Source: Chaunax sp. Z400 (lineage: Eukaryota > Chordata > Actinopteri > Lophiiformes > Chaunacidae). Taken from it: a stretch of DNA of 64,000 nt. The notes below the pieces were generated by a model that worked only from the letters and a program-made list of their open reading frames with translations, searched no databases and was not told the origin of the DNA. The position numbers and the translations under genes are program-made. Positions 1 through 12,400 of the stretch are shown here, one piece after another; positions within the stretch are counted from its first letter, which is position 1, and the number at the start of each line of letters is the position of its first letter. The stretch is taken from the NCBI GenBank assembly GCA_037577475.1, contig CM075192.1, positions 8,085,408-8,149,407 of the forward strand, written 5' to 3'.

Positions 1-2183
1 TTACAGTTTTTTACAGTTGTTTTTTTTTACAGTTTAGGTTGTTCTGTTCAGAATGGCATTTTGAATCCTTGACATCCTTAAGGGTCTTTTCACAGATGTG
101 TTTGAAATAAAGCTTGTGTTTGTAGAGGTGAGACAGGCTGTTGATGTCACTAACTGACATCACCACGAAGGCTGCCTAGTGGTGACAGTGCATCTAATCC
201 GCATAACGTGCGATCGTGACTGTTGCACTCACAGTGGAAGCCATTTGTAAGAATTGCTAAAAGCCTCAGAGATGATGTGTGTGCTCTGATGCCCAAGTGT
301 GTGCTTTGGTGAAGCCTGTGTTTGGCAAAGTTGCCTATGCTCAATGCCTGAAACATAACAAAGCAGAACAAAGTCTGTTTTTCAGTCTGATTCAAATGTC
401 CTCATGTCAAAATTTTAAAAAATGACCACCCATATTGGAGATGAATAGCTACACTAATCTGGCATTTTTGGAGGTCCAGTTTTACTACTCCGATTTTGAC
501 CTGGATGCAGCCCCACAAGCAAAAATATCAGACAATATGTCACCTGCCTGTCTCAGCTTTGCTCTTGTACACTTGTGGTCATCTGGCAAAGAGGGGGGGC
601 TGAGGCTTTTGGAACTCTCATTGACAACGTCAATGACTCCATGGAAAAAGGAAACCAAAAACAATAAAGGCTTGTCGCCAATGTTTGCTGGCTTACACCA
701 GCCAGAGAGGGAGAGAGTTTGTGTTTAGTTCTGTGACTGTGTGAATGCATAATTAGTCCAGCATGTCCTGGTTCTCAAAGCTCGGTTCCTGTGATTGACA
801 GCACAAAGGACCCGGAGGTGACAGGGAGCAGGGGAGGTCACAGGAGAGATGGGGGGAGGGAGAGGAAGCAAGGGGAGCTACGCTGTATCCACTTGTCTCA
901 CGCAATCTGAAATTACTGCAGCACCTCACATCGTTCTGCTTTCATCCAGCCTGTCCTGCATCACCTCGGAAGAATGCAAATATGCACCAACTTGGAAGTG
1001 GAGCAATGTGATAATTTGATACTGATAAAAGAATTGGTGTCAGGACAGTGCATGATATAATGATGGCTTTTGCTTTCACAATGAGATTTAGATGGGACCA
1101 CAGCCAAAGAACAGAATCTGCTAGACAATCACAGCAATTGCTGATTCTCTGGAGACCTCCAGTGAGAATGAAGATTTTCCATCACATAACAGAAAATTTG
1201 AAGACATATGAATCGTTATCTTATCCCCTGGCTTTTCAGTAAACAAAATTTTGTTTTTAGACTGCTTTCCTGATCAAATGAGCTCTAAAACCAAGAATTC
1301 AATGAGAAACAAGTCTCAAAAATGTCCTGGACATTCAAGAGCTTCGGCTCTGAAGTCTGCTTTCTGCGTGTCTGCTGTCAGTTACAGTGGATCTATGCCA
1401 TGGAATTCTTTGCTCTCTTAAATTAAACACTTCGCCAGGGCCAGCTGGTTCACAGAGGGGGTGAGCGAGGGAGAAAAAGGAGAGGATGGAAAGGAGCAAG
1501 ACAATTCATCTTTTACCCTCATGTGTGACTTCCTTGGGTTGCTGCTATTAACACCTCATGTCCGGATGGTGCAAACCCTCAGACACCTTTTGGGGAGGAT
1601 TGACCGTGAGGAAAAAAAGAGAGGCATGGGAAAACAAGAACAACAAGAGTAAGAGAAAGAGACTGAGGGTTGAGGAAAATATATTGATTTATGTTTCTTG
1701 TATTCCTCTGGTTCAGAAACATAAGATTACCTTACCTAACCTCAGCAGAACGGTTTAAAGATTGAAACCAGATAATTCTGTTCACGCTAGTTCGTGTATC
1801 CATCACTTGTACTGGACCCGAGTTTGAGAACATGACAGCCATGGTGTCTAGCCAGTTTTATTCCACTGTCTTCAATTTATGTAAATGACATGGTACAGCA
1901 GGAGATAATGAAAATGGCAGCCTGTCCTTCATCACATTTTCATTCCTCTTAGAAGAAGACAGAGCGAATGTCTAGACCTGCCTTTACTTGTGTCCCCTCA
2001 CTGAGATCATTCTCAAACCAACCATTATTAAAGATCTACCACTGTCAGTCGATGCTCAGTCATTCACCACCACGTCATCCCAAATTTCAGCTCAACAACC
2101 TGCTGGTGCACTTGTCACTGCACAGCTGCAAAAGCCAAAGGTCTTTTCTGAATGGAGCCTGGCGAGTAAACCTTGTTTCTTTC

Positions 2184-2188
<5 letters not shown>

Positions 2189-2214
<26 letters not shown>
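2189..2214. repeat. poly-T tract
   Basis: An uninterrupted run of about 25 T in AT-rich DNA. It could be the A-tail of a minus-strand retroposon, but no retroposon body is recognisable beside it. Confidence 0.8.
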
Positions 2215-2220
<6 letters not shown>

Positions 2221-4605
2221 CAGAGTGAAGGAAAGTATGATGCATTGCAGTCCTGCATCACTTGCCTTCCAATTTTCTTGGCCTCCAGTCGTCCCTCCTG
2301 TGTAGTATTGGGTTTCTGCACCTTCCATCTTGTATTCAGAGTATTGAACTTTCAAAAGGTTACTTTGTCCAAGTCCAAAGGCAGCTGTGTTTTTTCTTAT
2401 TTTGGTTTTATCATTATTTGAGGGTCTCCAAGAGAATTAGTCATTACATTAGTGTACAGAAATCCTTCAGCCTGTCAGCATGGAACTGAATAATGAGCAC
2501 ATGAAAGTAATGGTTTGATATCAGGGTCATGGTGCAGACTTTCCATGTGTGTGGTTCACGACAACAAACAACACTGGTGTAGACTTCCAATAACGTGTAA
2601 GCTAAGACAGATCTATTTATGTGAGCTGACATGCTGTAATGATAGTAATCCAACAAAAGCAAGCTTGTTTGAGCTGAAAAAATGGAGAACATGCAGCTAA
2701 ACACAGACCTTTTTCTTCTGGCATCCATCTCCCAAATATTGGGGTTGGTGATAGGTGCCAAACCAACAACAGTCCACAACTTGTTTGCATGGTTTCTCTC
2801 ACTTTGACCCTGAGAATTCACAACCTCTTGGGTTTTTCACCTGAGTTTGTTTTATTTTCTGAGTCTAGTGATGTCAGAGCTGCATCTCAAAAAGTTCCTT
2901 TATTTACTCGTCTTGCACTCACACATTCTCTCTCATGCTGACTTCTGTATCATTTTGACTGAGTTCTACATGGCAGCTGCTGGTCGACCCTGAGTGTGAC
3001 TGCCAGAGCCAGGTTAGGTGACGTACATGTGAGCTCAGGTGGACCAGATCATGCATGGTTCAGGTGGCACACATTGTCTCTCTTTTGCACACGTTGTGCA
3101 TGTATATTTCCAACAGTCACAATGACACACATATATACACCACAGACTGGCCAGTGAGACCTTCTGTGATCTGGACATAACAGGGGCCTATTCCAAAGAG
3201 CCTGCTAAGAAAAATGGGAATTCCAACAGTGACTTGAATAAACCAAACAAATCAGTTGGGCCAAAGCGGTTCCATAATGTTCAGTTGAAGTGCATGCAAG
3301 AGGAATAGTTCGAGACAAGTTCATGTAGACAGGATAAGTGCTTGTGCACGCTATTCTCAAGCAGCCCAAGAGCTTGAACATACTGTAGATCAAAATGATC
3401 AACCTCTGCAAACAGCAGAGGTAAAGTGAGAGCAGCGGCGTTCAAGCCAAGGGCAGAGCTTACTATTAGAAACATATAAAGTATTTAAACATCTAGTAAC
3501 CTAAAAAGCTCAAAACAGCTGCCATGAACAAACCCAGAGAACTGGTGAAAAACTGCTGATCCATTGAATACGGAAGCAGCAACTAAATGTAAATGAAAAG
3601 ATTTATTCAGAGTCCCTATAGGTAGCTTGATGGTATATCCATGAGTCCTATGATGGAAGTCCTCATTGGGTCTGTGGCTTCAAATAAATCCTGTGATTCT
3701 TTGCTACATGTCTGTCTCCCCCTATTTCCCCTCACATTCTTAAGTTATTATGTCTAAAAGCTGATCACCAACTTTTAAAAAAAGAAATAAAAAGGATCAA
3801 ATCTTTTGAAGGAACCTAATTAAATCTAGGACAAAGCAAATTCAATGTTCAGAGAAGAGAACATGTAGGTTATTGAAATATCTATCTGTTTAATCACATA
3901 TTATATAATAAACACATATTGTATGTCATCTATATGTTAAATTCATTTTCTATGAACTTTAATACTTTGACTAATAGTGATAAATAAAGTCAAATAACAT
4001 GGCAGCACACCAGAGAGGTCAATCATTTAGGTCTATCCTGACAGATAGCCTGCCCTGCATCAGGCTAGCTTCCCATCATTGTAACTGAGCTTAAACTATG
4101 TTGAATTTGGTTTGTGGACCTGAATCAACTGAAACTGAGTCAGACTAACCAGAAAAAGCCTGGGCTATTGGATAAAACCAAGCCCCAGACTCTCTGCCAG
4201 TTTTAGAGAGTTTAAAGCTACAGTATATCTTCATGTCAGTTTTCTGTAAATTCTTTAACATTTTTAGGATGTGTGGAGCTCAGCGTTTGAAATGAGACAA
4301 GTAAAAGAGATTCATTGTGTCAGCACCACGCTGGAGAACGGAAAGCCCTGGATCAATTTGATTTGCGTAAGAATTGATTGCTGCTGTTACTTCGATATGT
4401 GTCAAGGGATGATTGACCGGTGATTGATGATGAGACTCAAGTTGAAACTTTAAAGGAGATGAATTATTGCAAGGGCGCGTAGCTTAGCATCTGGGATTGC
4501 ATTGCATGCTCAGTCTGTTGCCAAGTTCTTGGCAAAGGCCACTGCCCACATTTGTTTTTACTGGGTCATGAAACTCCATTTTTACGTCTTTCTCTTCCAG
4601 CGCAT

Positions 4606-4649
4606 TCCTCCTCCTCCTCCTCCTCCTCCTCCTCCTCCTCCTCCTCCTC
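4606..4649. repeat. (TCC)n trinucleotide microsatellite
   Basis: About 14 perfect TCC units. It explains the Ser-, Pro-, Glu- and Arg-homopolymer open frames seen in several frames here. I do not regard any of them as genes. Confidence 0.9.
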
Positions 4650-5975
4650 AGTATCAGTACCTGCACCCTGTAGATTGCTAGACTCCAAGCCTTTCTCCTT
4701 CTTTCTGTCCCTCATCTTCTCTCTCTCTCCTTGTCCAGCTTGTTTCCCATGCTGAGCTGCTCTCATCCCAGACTTTTTGGCTTACAAGTATTGATGAAAC
4801 AAGTTCCCTGGTGGAAAAGCTTGTTGGCAGCGTTTAAATGTCTTCTTTCAAAGGACTCATTACTCCAATATGTTTGCCTTTGATTGGGGATCTTGTTCAG
4901 CTCAAAGCCTCTTTTAATACATCTCTGAGAATGATGTGCTCTGCATGTTATAAAACATTGAGTCTTATATGTTAGCCCTATTAAATAGAAATATATCACG
5001 TTCGCAGTTTGACTTAATGAATCTCTCTGTAAATCATATTCAGCCTTCACTCACTTTTTCCACACACTGTGTTGTAAAGTATCACACTTGAATGATAGTG
5101 TTTTATGTTTGGGACTGTCTAACAAATCAAAGGTTCACAATGGCAGACAGAGTTCTGCTGATGAACTTTAATTTGGACACTTTTGAGGCTGACATTCCAA
5201 TTGAAGGTAGCAATTGCTTGTCACTGCTTATTAGCTTTTATGAGTTCATACCATCCATTAAATGTAATCAGTGCAACCTTCAGTTAAAAGTATAGTCTGA
5301 TTTTAAGTCTAACGGCACCTGTAGATATGCATTTTTCAAAATGTATGGCAGAATAAACTATTCTCTAAATGTCACTGGCCGTACAGTTGGCTCCACTTTC
5401 CTATTCGGCAACTATTCTTAATGATCTTCTAGTTTCCTCCGGTCCCTGAACAGGTGTTTTTTTTTCCCCTCTTTCCACACTCTTTTCCATATCTGCTTCT
5501 CATATATTCTGTTTTTGTCAGAAAGCCAAAAGCTTTGCAACCCATAGTTTTACAGTGGAGTTTTTTTGTCTCAGGAAGATAAGACTGCTCCCTCCAGTGT
5601 TTAACAGGCAGAATAACCAGACAGTGAGCCATTTGTGATCTAACAGTTCAGTCCTTGGCTCTGCACTCATAAATGTGAGTGTTTTCAGTCAAACTTGAAA
5701 GCACACATTATTTTGTGTTATATTACATGTGCTTTATTTTTTTTAGATAATGAAGCACTTGGAGCCCCTGAAAAATGATGTGTTGAAAGAGTGATTGATT
5801 GATTTTATTGAGTAATGGGTAATTATTGCTAAATAAATCAGTAACTAGCGCAGTAGACCACAGTGAAGGAAATTGTTCTGTCTTTCTTTGACTGTCCTTG
5901 ACCTCATCTACACTTTATATACACTCACTTTATTTCTTACTCCAGTGCCTGTATATCATTTTCTTTCCCATTCAG

Positions 5976-6236
5976 GTTATGGCAACCTAGGAGCCGGTGG
6001 TCTTGGAGGTGGTGGTCTAGGAGCTGGTGGTCTTGGAGCCGGTGGTCTAGGAGCCGGTGGTCTTGGAGGTGGTGGTCTCGGAGCCGGTGGTCTAGGAGCC
6101 GGTGGTCTTGGAGGTGGTGGTCTAGGAGCTGGTGGTTTTGGAGGTGGTGGTCTCGGAGCCGGTGGTCTAGGAGCCGGTGGTCTTGGAGGTGGTGGTCTAG
6201 GAGCTGGTGGTTTTGGAGGTGGTGGACTAGGAGGAG
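5976..6236 (+). CDS. eln: Elastin window exon 1: long GGLGA/GGLGG hydrophobic exon
   Basis: Acceptor ttcag at 5971-5975, donor gtgagt at 6237. The 261 nt (2+86 codons+1) encode a tandem 5-residue repeat of GGLGA and GGLGG with occasional GGFGG, after an opening GYGNLGAGG. The near-identical 15-nt units make it a coding minisatellite, likely length-variable. It has no lysine. The open frame runs past the exon on both sides, but there the glycine-repeat character is lost exactly at the splice signals. Confidence 0.92.
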
Positions 6237-6326
6237 GTGAGTACCTGGATTATCTGTACAGTAATCCGGTCCTCCAGCCTGCGAGCTATAGGCAAGATAT
6301 ATTAACCTAATTTTGCTAATCCATTG

Positions 6327-6364
<38 letters not shown>

Positions 6365-6368
6365 GCGT

Positions 6369-6427
<59 letters not shown>

Positions 6428-9400
6428 ATCACTCCTAATGATCTGGTCGGTACCATTCATGGCAGCCTCTGGACATCAGTGAATGAATGTGTTTGTGAAT
6501 GGATGAACGTGGCATGTGTTGCAAAGAGTTGTTGTTTTTTTTATTGGACCAGACAAACTTTACCTAAATGCAGTCCATTTACCATCAGTTAGAACATCCT
6601 ATTCTCAGTCTAGCTACACACTTTCATGACGTTCCACACCAAAGGTCTATGAAATCTCTTTAATATGTTCATTTGGAAGTTTACCCTTTACTCTAACTCT
6701 AACTCATTTTTGCCCCTCTGGTTTGTTTAGGTGGATATGGTGGATATGGTGGATATGGTGGATATGGTGGAGGCGCTGGGGGCTTTTTCCCTGGAGTTGG
6801 ACAGAAGGCTGCTAAAAGAGGTAGAGCAAATTGCAGAACATATCTGGATAGAAATGTAGCATCAGTTTCCCATTGAAGAAATGATGGCACCAGTTAATTG
6901 GTGCCATGAATTGAATGATTGGTGTATGTGAATTAGTTGATATTACTTATTTCAAACCATCCTTTTCCACATATATGTTTGTAACATGGGCAAACATTAG
7001 GACCCCCATGAGGTGTGTTAATTCAGCTCACATCTGAGACCCAGGGTGACTGTTTTTATAGGATATTATATAAATAATAAATAATATCTTTGTACTATTT
7101 TCAATTGACTATGTGTTAAAAAGTATGAACAAATATCACATTCTGTTTTATTATTGAAGATAAAGACAAGTGAATACATCCCAGCACTTAATCCTCAATC
7201 TCTAAAATCTATTGTTTTAAAAACTGAATAAACCAGTATGGTTCTCAGTAGAGTGCATACCTCCAAACAAGAATGCGAAACAATCCCACACATCTGTTTA
7301 ACTTTCCGGGCCCATACCCTACCCCTCCACAGCGTTCTATGGAAATCACATCAGTAGTTTTTGCATGACGAGGAAAAATGTCCTGCAATGTTTGGAAAAG
7401 CTATGAAAAAACATTTCCTCACATATCCAGATCCACACTGCATTTAATGGCTTCTTTCTTTGCTCATGCTCCACACCTCCAGCAAGATTTGTGGAAATCA
7501 GTCCAGTAGTTTTTGTGTAATCTTGCTGACAAACAAACAAACAACCAAAAGACACAGATAACAACATAATGTCCTTGGTAGAGGAAGAAGTTGACTCAGT
7601 GATTAAGATGGAAAGTGGATGTCATCAAACATAATGATATAGTATTTGTTGTTAGAGACATTTATTATGTCCCCATTAAGTTGTTTTGGTGGTTGCAGTG
7701 ATTTTATGTGGGTTTCCCAAAACCAGTTTCCTGATTTAGGATAAAAGATGCTTGTAGAGGTGGAATGTCCTCTGTGTGCCATTTATAAACATTCTCTCTT
7801 CCTCATGTTAAAAGATCTTTTGTGTGCTACACTCCAAACTGTACCCATTGAAATATATAATACCACTGCTTTTGCTTCAGTTTCATTCTGGGTATGGTGA
7901 TCATCTTCCTGCTTTAGGAATTAATCATGAGTGACTGGACAAACATTCAGCTGGGGTCACGCTTGGTTCAAGCATTGTCTCAAAACTAAAATAACATGCT
8001 AAAACGCTGCTGAGACACCAACATATTCTAATGAGGTTCCTTGAGGGGCATTCTCTATAAGTCATACATTGTTGAATACAGCTAAAACTCTGGTCTTCCT
8101 AATCAAAGATGCAGGCTCTCTACTACCACATGGAGCTAAGCTTGTTGTTTAACTATTGAACTTTAACTGTAGTGAAGTCTGACACAAAGCCCTTTAGAGC
8201 GCTGACAGATCTGCATGCTTGCATGTTACGAGAAAGTCAAAACAAATGTTTTGCATTAATGGCGACTCATGAAAAACACAGTTTGGCAAAAACATTACAT
8301 TTTTATCACATACCTGCAAACTTTGGACAGTTTGAACTTCAGCAGAGCCCGGCGTGGCCTTAAAGTCTGTGCTGTGTATGCGTGCATGATTGGCTTCAAA
8401 TGAGGCAAGCTGATTAAGAATGGGATCAGGATGGCCCAATCATAACAAGAGTCTACTCTGAAGTATGAGCTGGCAATGACGAAACCTAAGTCCCTAGAAT
8501 CAGTCTGTACTTTTTTAATGACATTCAAAATAACAATTAATTCCCCTGAAAGAGCACAGAGAAAACAAAACATACCCTTTCCAAAATGTTCCCCACTAAA
8601 CCTCCCAGGCCACATACTTACAAGCAGTGCGCAATGTCTGTCTGGCAACGTCTGTCCTGTATGGGGAATTTAAGATTTAAGAAATGTAAGAAAGAGCTCT
8701 GTACAAACAACCAGCGTGTTTTATCCTGCTGCCAAGCTCTGTTACAAGTGAAAATGACAGCTCATTTCCTTCATGAGGGGATTGCCAAAGAAATGAGGCA
8801 TTTGATGAGGCAACACAAATGCCATCCATGCATGCTGGCTGCCTCTCCTGATTAAATTAAAAATCAGCCATTTTGTTTTTGATCATGGGGCGATGACAGA
8901 CTAGTAGGGCCAGATTAGCTGCTGTCAGTACCAATGGGCTGTCTGAGGATCTGGCTCACTGCACAAGGGCCCAGGCCTAGCACAAGCCACACATCTGCTC
9001 ATAACTGCTTTTCAGTATCACAGCGCCCTCTAGTGTTCATAGGATGTAGAACTACGGGATACTCATATTGACATGTTTCATTACTCTCATGTTCACAGAT
9101 GTGTCAATAACAGTCTGAATGAATGACAGCATAAGCTCAAACTCTGTTTCTCTGGACAGGGACTGGAGGAGCTGTACTTGGAGCAGGAGGAGGTCCTGGA
9201 GGTACAGGAACTGGAGCTGCAGTACCCGCTGGAGGCAAGACACACACAACACGTCATTCTGCCCAATTTGTCATTTTATTTATTTTATTTTGCACTAATT
9301 ATGTTTTTCATACTGTGATGTCTGTCTCTAAAGGACATGCAACACTTTTTATAATTCACTGTGAAATATTTCCTTTCATATTTTATTTGGCTGAAGAACA

Positions 9401-12400
9401 GCTTCTTCCATACTGCTGTTTGTCTGCTGAACTCTGTGACATGGACACACACTCATACACTACACGCGCAATAATACAATCTTCATATATATATATATAT
9501 ATATATATAGTGTGTGTCTATATGTATAGAGAGAGAGAGATGTACATATCTAAATATCTGTACATGTGCATATCTATGATAATGATGCCTGCATCAATAC
9601 TCCATACTACAGCACACCTGTGGTATAACACTTGTTTTAACATCTGAGACTGTTTATATGTACATATGTATTTATTTATTTATTCATTTATTTATTTCAT
9701 GTGAGCACCTATGTCACTACTTGCACCTTCGGATTGGATGCTAAACTGCATTTCGTTGTTGAGTACCTGTACTGAGCAATGACAATAAAGTTCAATATAA
9801 TATAATATAATATAATATAATTTTACGACTAGAACAACATTTAATCCCCCAAGTTGTCTCTTTGTCACATATAGAGGAATCTATTTCTCCAAGAAACATG
9901 ATGCTTTTTGGGATGTTTCAAATCAGATATTTCAAAGAGATCAGTCAATGTTGCAAGACCATAGGAGGCAGGAATCACAGTTACAGTTACTTTTGGATTC
10001 AGCACTCGGTCAAGAAAGATGTACTCATATTGCATACTGTGTATTTGTCCAATCTGTTCATTTAGCCAAGTAACAGTTCATGTTTTTCCAGCGCCGGTTA
10101 TTCCTCAGACAGGCCTTCCTGGGGGAGGCGCTGGTGGTGCAGGAAAGAAGGCTTCCAAAGTGCCAGGTTTAGTAGTCTCAACACAAAACTCACATGGCTG
10201 AAGGCAGACAAGATGCAGTTCACCAGGCAGCAGAACCACATAGAATCATTTTACAATGCATTTGGAAAACATTTGGTGTGACTTGATTTTTTTGAATATT
10301 GGCAACATAAAAAAAGAAGTAATTTGAAGCCTTTTAGTTAAATCTACCTCATTTACATCTTTTTACTCAGATTTTCAAATAAACTCATACCCTGCATACA
10401 CACACAACAGTCTCCATTCTTGTTCCAAGTTGTTTCATGATTTAAGTGTCAGAATATTATCTTTTCTGTGCTCGTAAGAGGATATGAAAAAGTTGGCTAG
10501 TTCCAAAAATTCAGCATTCAATATTATGATATAGTTTCTCTTCAATAAAGTATTTTACTGATAGCAATGAATCACTGAATATGCTAACAACTTGCACCTT
10601 AGAGGCTTTGCTGCATTTTTTCTCTTTATGACTTTCAATATTGTCATAAATGCTTAAAAAACAGGTTATTGCTTCTCATGTATGTCAGATGTCTTCCATG
10701 TTAATGAATGTGGATGTAGAGGTGAAGTAATTTCCTCTCTGGTAGGTATGGGTGTGCCTGGACTTTACCAAGGTGGACTGGTGCCAGGACAAGGTTTGTC
10801 TCCTTTACAGCTTAATCTAAGTCACTATTTATCCCAAGTTGTCAAGTTTACACCATGTAAATAGACAGAGATTTAATGTGGTTTGTTTTCTGGTTGCTCC
10901 TGCCTTCTTCAGGGTTTGGTGGACGCGGAGTTCTGCCTGGAGTGGCCACTGGTACCGACTTAAATCCCAAATCAAGTAAGGTTTTGGATTTCATTGAATG
11001 CCACTTGTATTTTTATTTTTAACACTATTTTTATTGCCTTTATTTTGAAAAAAACAGCAGTTCCATAGAAAAGTTGAAATAAAAATATAATACAAAATAA
11101 ACACAATACTTTAACTTTAGAAATAGTAATGCCACCAGACGACAGTGATGCAGGGTCTTGTTAGTTTCAATGTCAGTGTTCAGGTGCTGTGTTTGATATA
11201 TTGCTCAAGCTCCATCTGGTATTTATATTAAAATGTCCTGATTTGTAAAATGTTATTCTTTCATCTGTGAATCTGATTGTATAATGATATTTCCTCTGCA
11301 GTTGAAGGGGGAGGACAAGGAACTCTAGGACAAGGTAACTTCATTAATCATCATTTGTGTATTACAAGCAACTAAAGTTGCACTTTTTCATCAGTATTAT
11401 TGGTATTAGCTAAGCAGAATTTAAATGTATTTCCCTTGTCTCAGGAGGCCGTGGGTATGGTGGGCCTATGCAGCCAGGAGTGTTTCACGGATACCCCCTA
11501 AAATCACCCAAAGTACAAGGTGAGACCTGCATGTATACAGCTAGAGTGTCTGTCTTCCCTCCATATGATACTATATGTTACAGTTCTGTTTTCTCTAGCA
11601 TGCAGTTTACTTGACTTAGGGCCTGATAACCAGTGGACCATTCTATGGTTACTGGTTACCTCTACTGTATGTTTGTCATGATCCCCACAGTAATGCTCCT
11701 AGTCCCACAGTGGACGAAACAATTCCAAACACCACTTCTAAACTTTGCTGCAATAGAATAATGATTTTTTTTCCCAATTTTTATCATTGTCCTCACTGAA
11801 ACACAGCAGTGCAATCAGTGAAGTGGTGGCGATCTTACTTTTATCTGTATCATAAGCTATTTTCTGGCATTGTTGATGTTACAAAGCAAATAAAGTGACC
11901 ATACACAGGGGGGTTTGGAATAAATGGACTATATCTTTCTGCAGATGTCTTAGATTATTCTTTCATTTAGTCATCCCATCATACATATACATACATGACA
12001 TGGCAGTTCTTTATAAATTATGGCTATGTGATGGTGAAAAAACAGCTGCAGACAGATGCAAATGAGTGATCCAGCTTCACTGCCATCCATCATCTTTTCT
12101 ATGTTAGAGGATACAAATTATTAAGTAAAGAAATAAATAAGTTACTCTCTGGATTCATCAGGTGCTACAAATCAAACAATGCATAATATGAAATAATCCA
12201 CCTTTTTACAAACACACTGAAAATCATAATTCTGCTGTCATATGGAGCTACTTGGAGGATTATTAAATTTGACCTCCTCAATCATTTAATGTAGTTCTGA
12301 AGAGCTGTTTTCATGCATTCCAAAGTATGAGCTATGGCCCAGATGATCTATTTTTGACATGTAACATGCTTTGTGGCTTATGATCATGTGTTCACAAAAT

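Larger units (their letters stand above)
1..5975. other. No supported gene; probable 5' intron or upstream DNA of elastin
   Basis: I found no stretch here with an acceptor, glycine-rich phase-1 coding sequence and donor like those that recur from 5976 on. The first elastin exon seen begins inside a split codon, so at least the signal-peptide exon lies upstream of the window or escaped me. Short open frames here have no recognisable protein character. The only clear structures are a poly-T run (about 2189-2214) and a TCC repeat (about 4606-4649). Confidence 0.6.

Noticed and set aside
4552..4766. Poly-Pro, poly-Ser or poly-Glu open frames over a TCC repeat, including one with a hydrophobic start (MKLHFYVFLF)
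   Set aside because: The hydrophobic start briefly suggested an elastin signal-peptide exon, but no phase-1 donor follows and the rest is a microsatellite.
8295..8648. 117-residue minus-strand frame inside an elastin intron
   Set aside because: No recognisable domain or gene-like context, and overlapping open frames on the other strand are as long. Probably chance.
9315..9647. 110-residue + strand open frame
   Set aside because: Crosses AT and GA microsatellites and abuts a LINE tail. No domain. Not in elastin phase.
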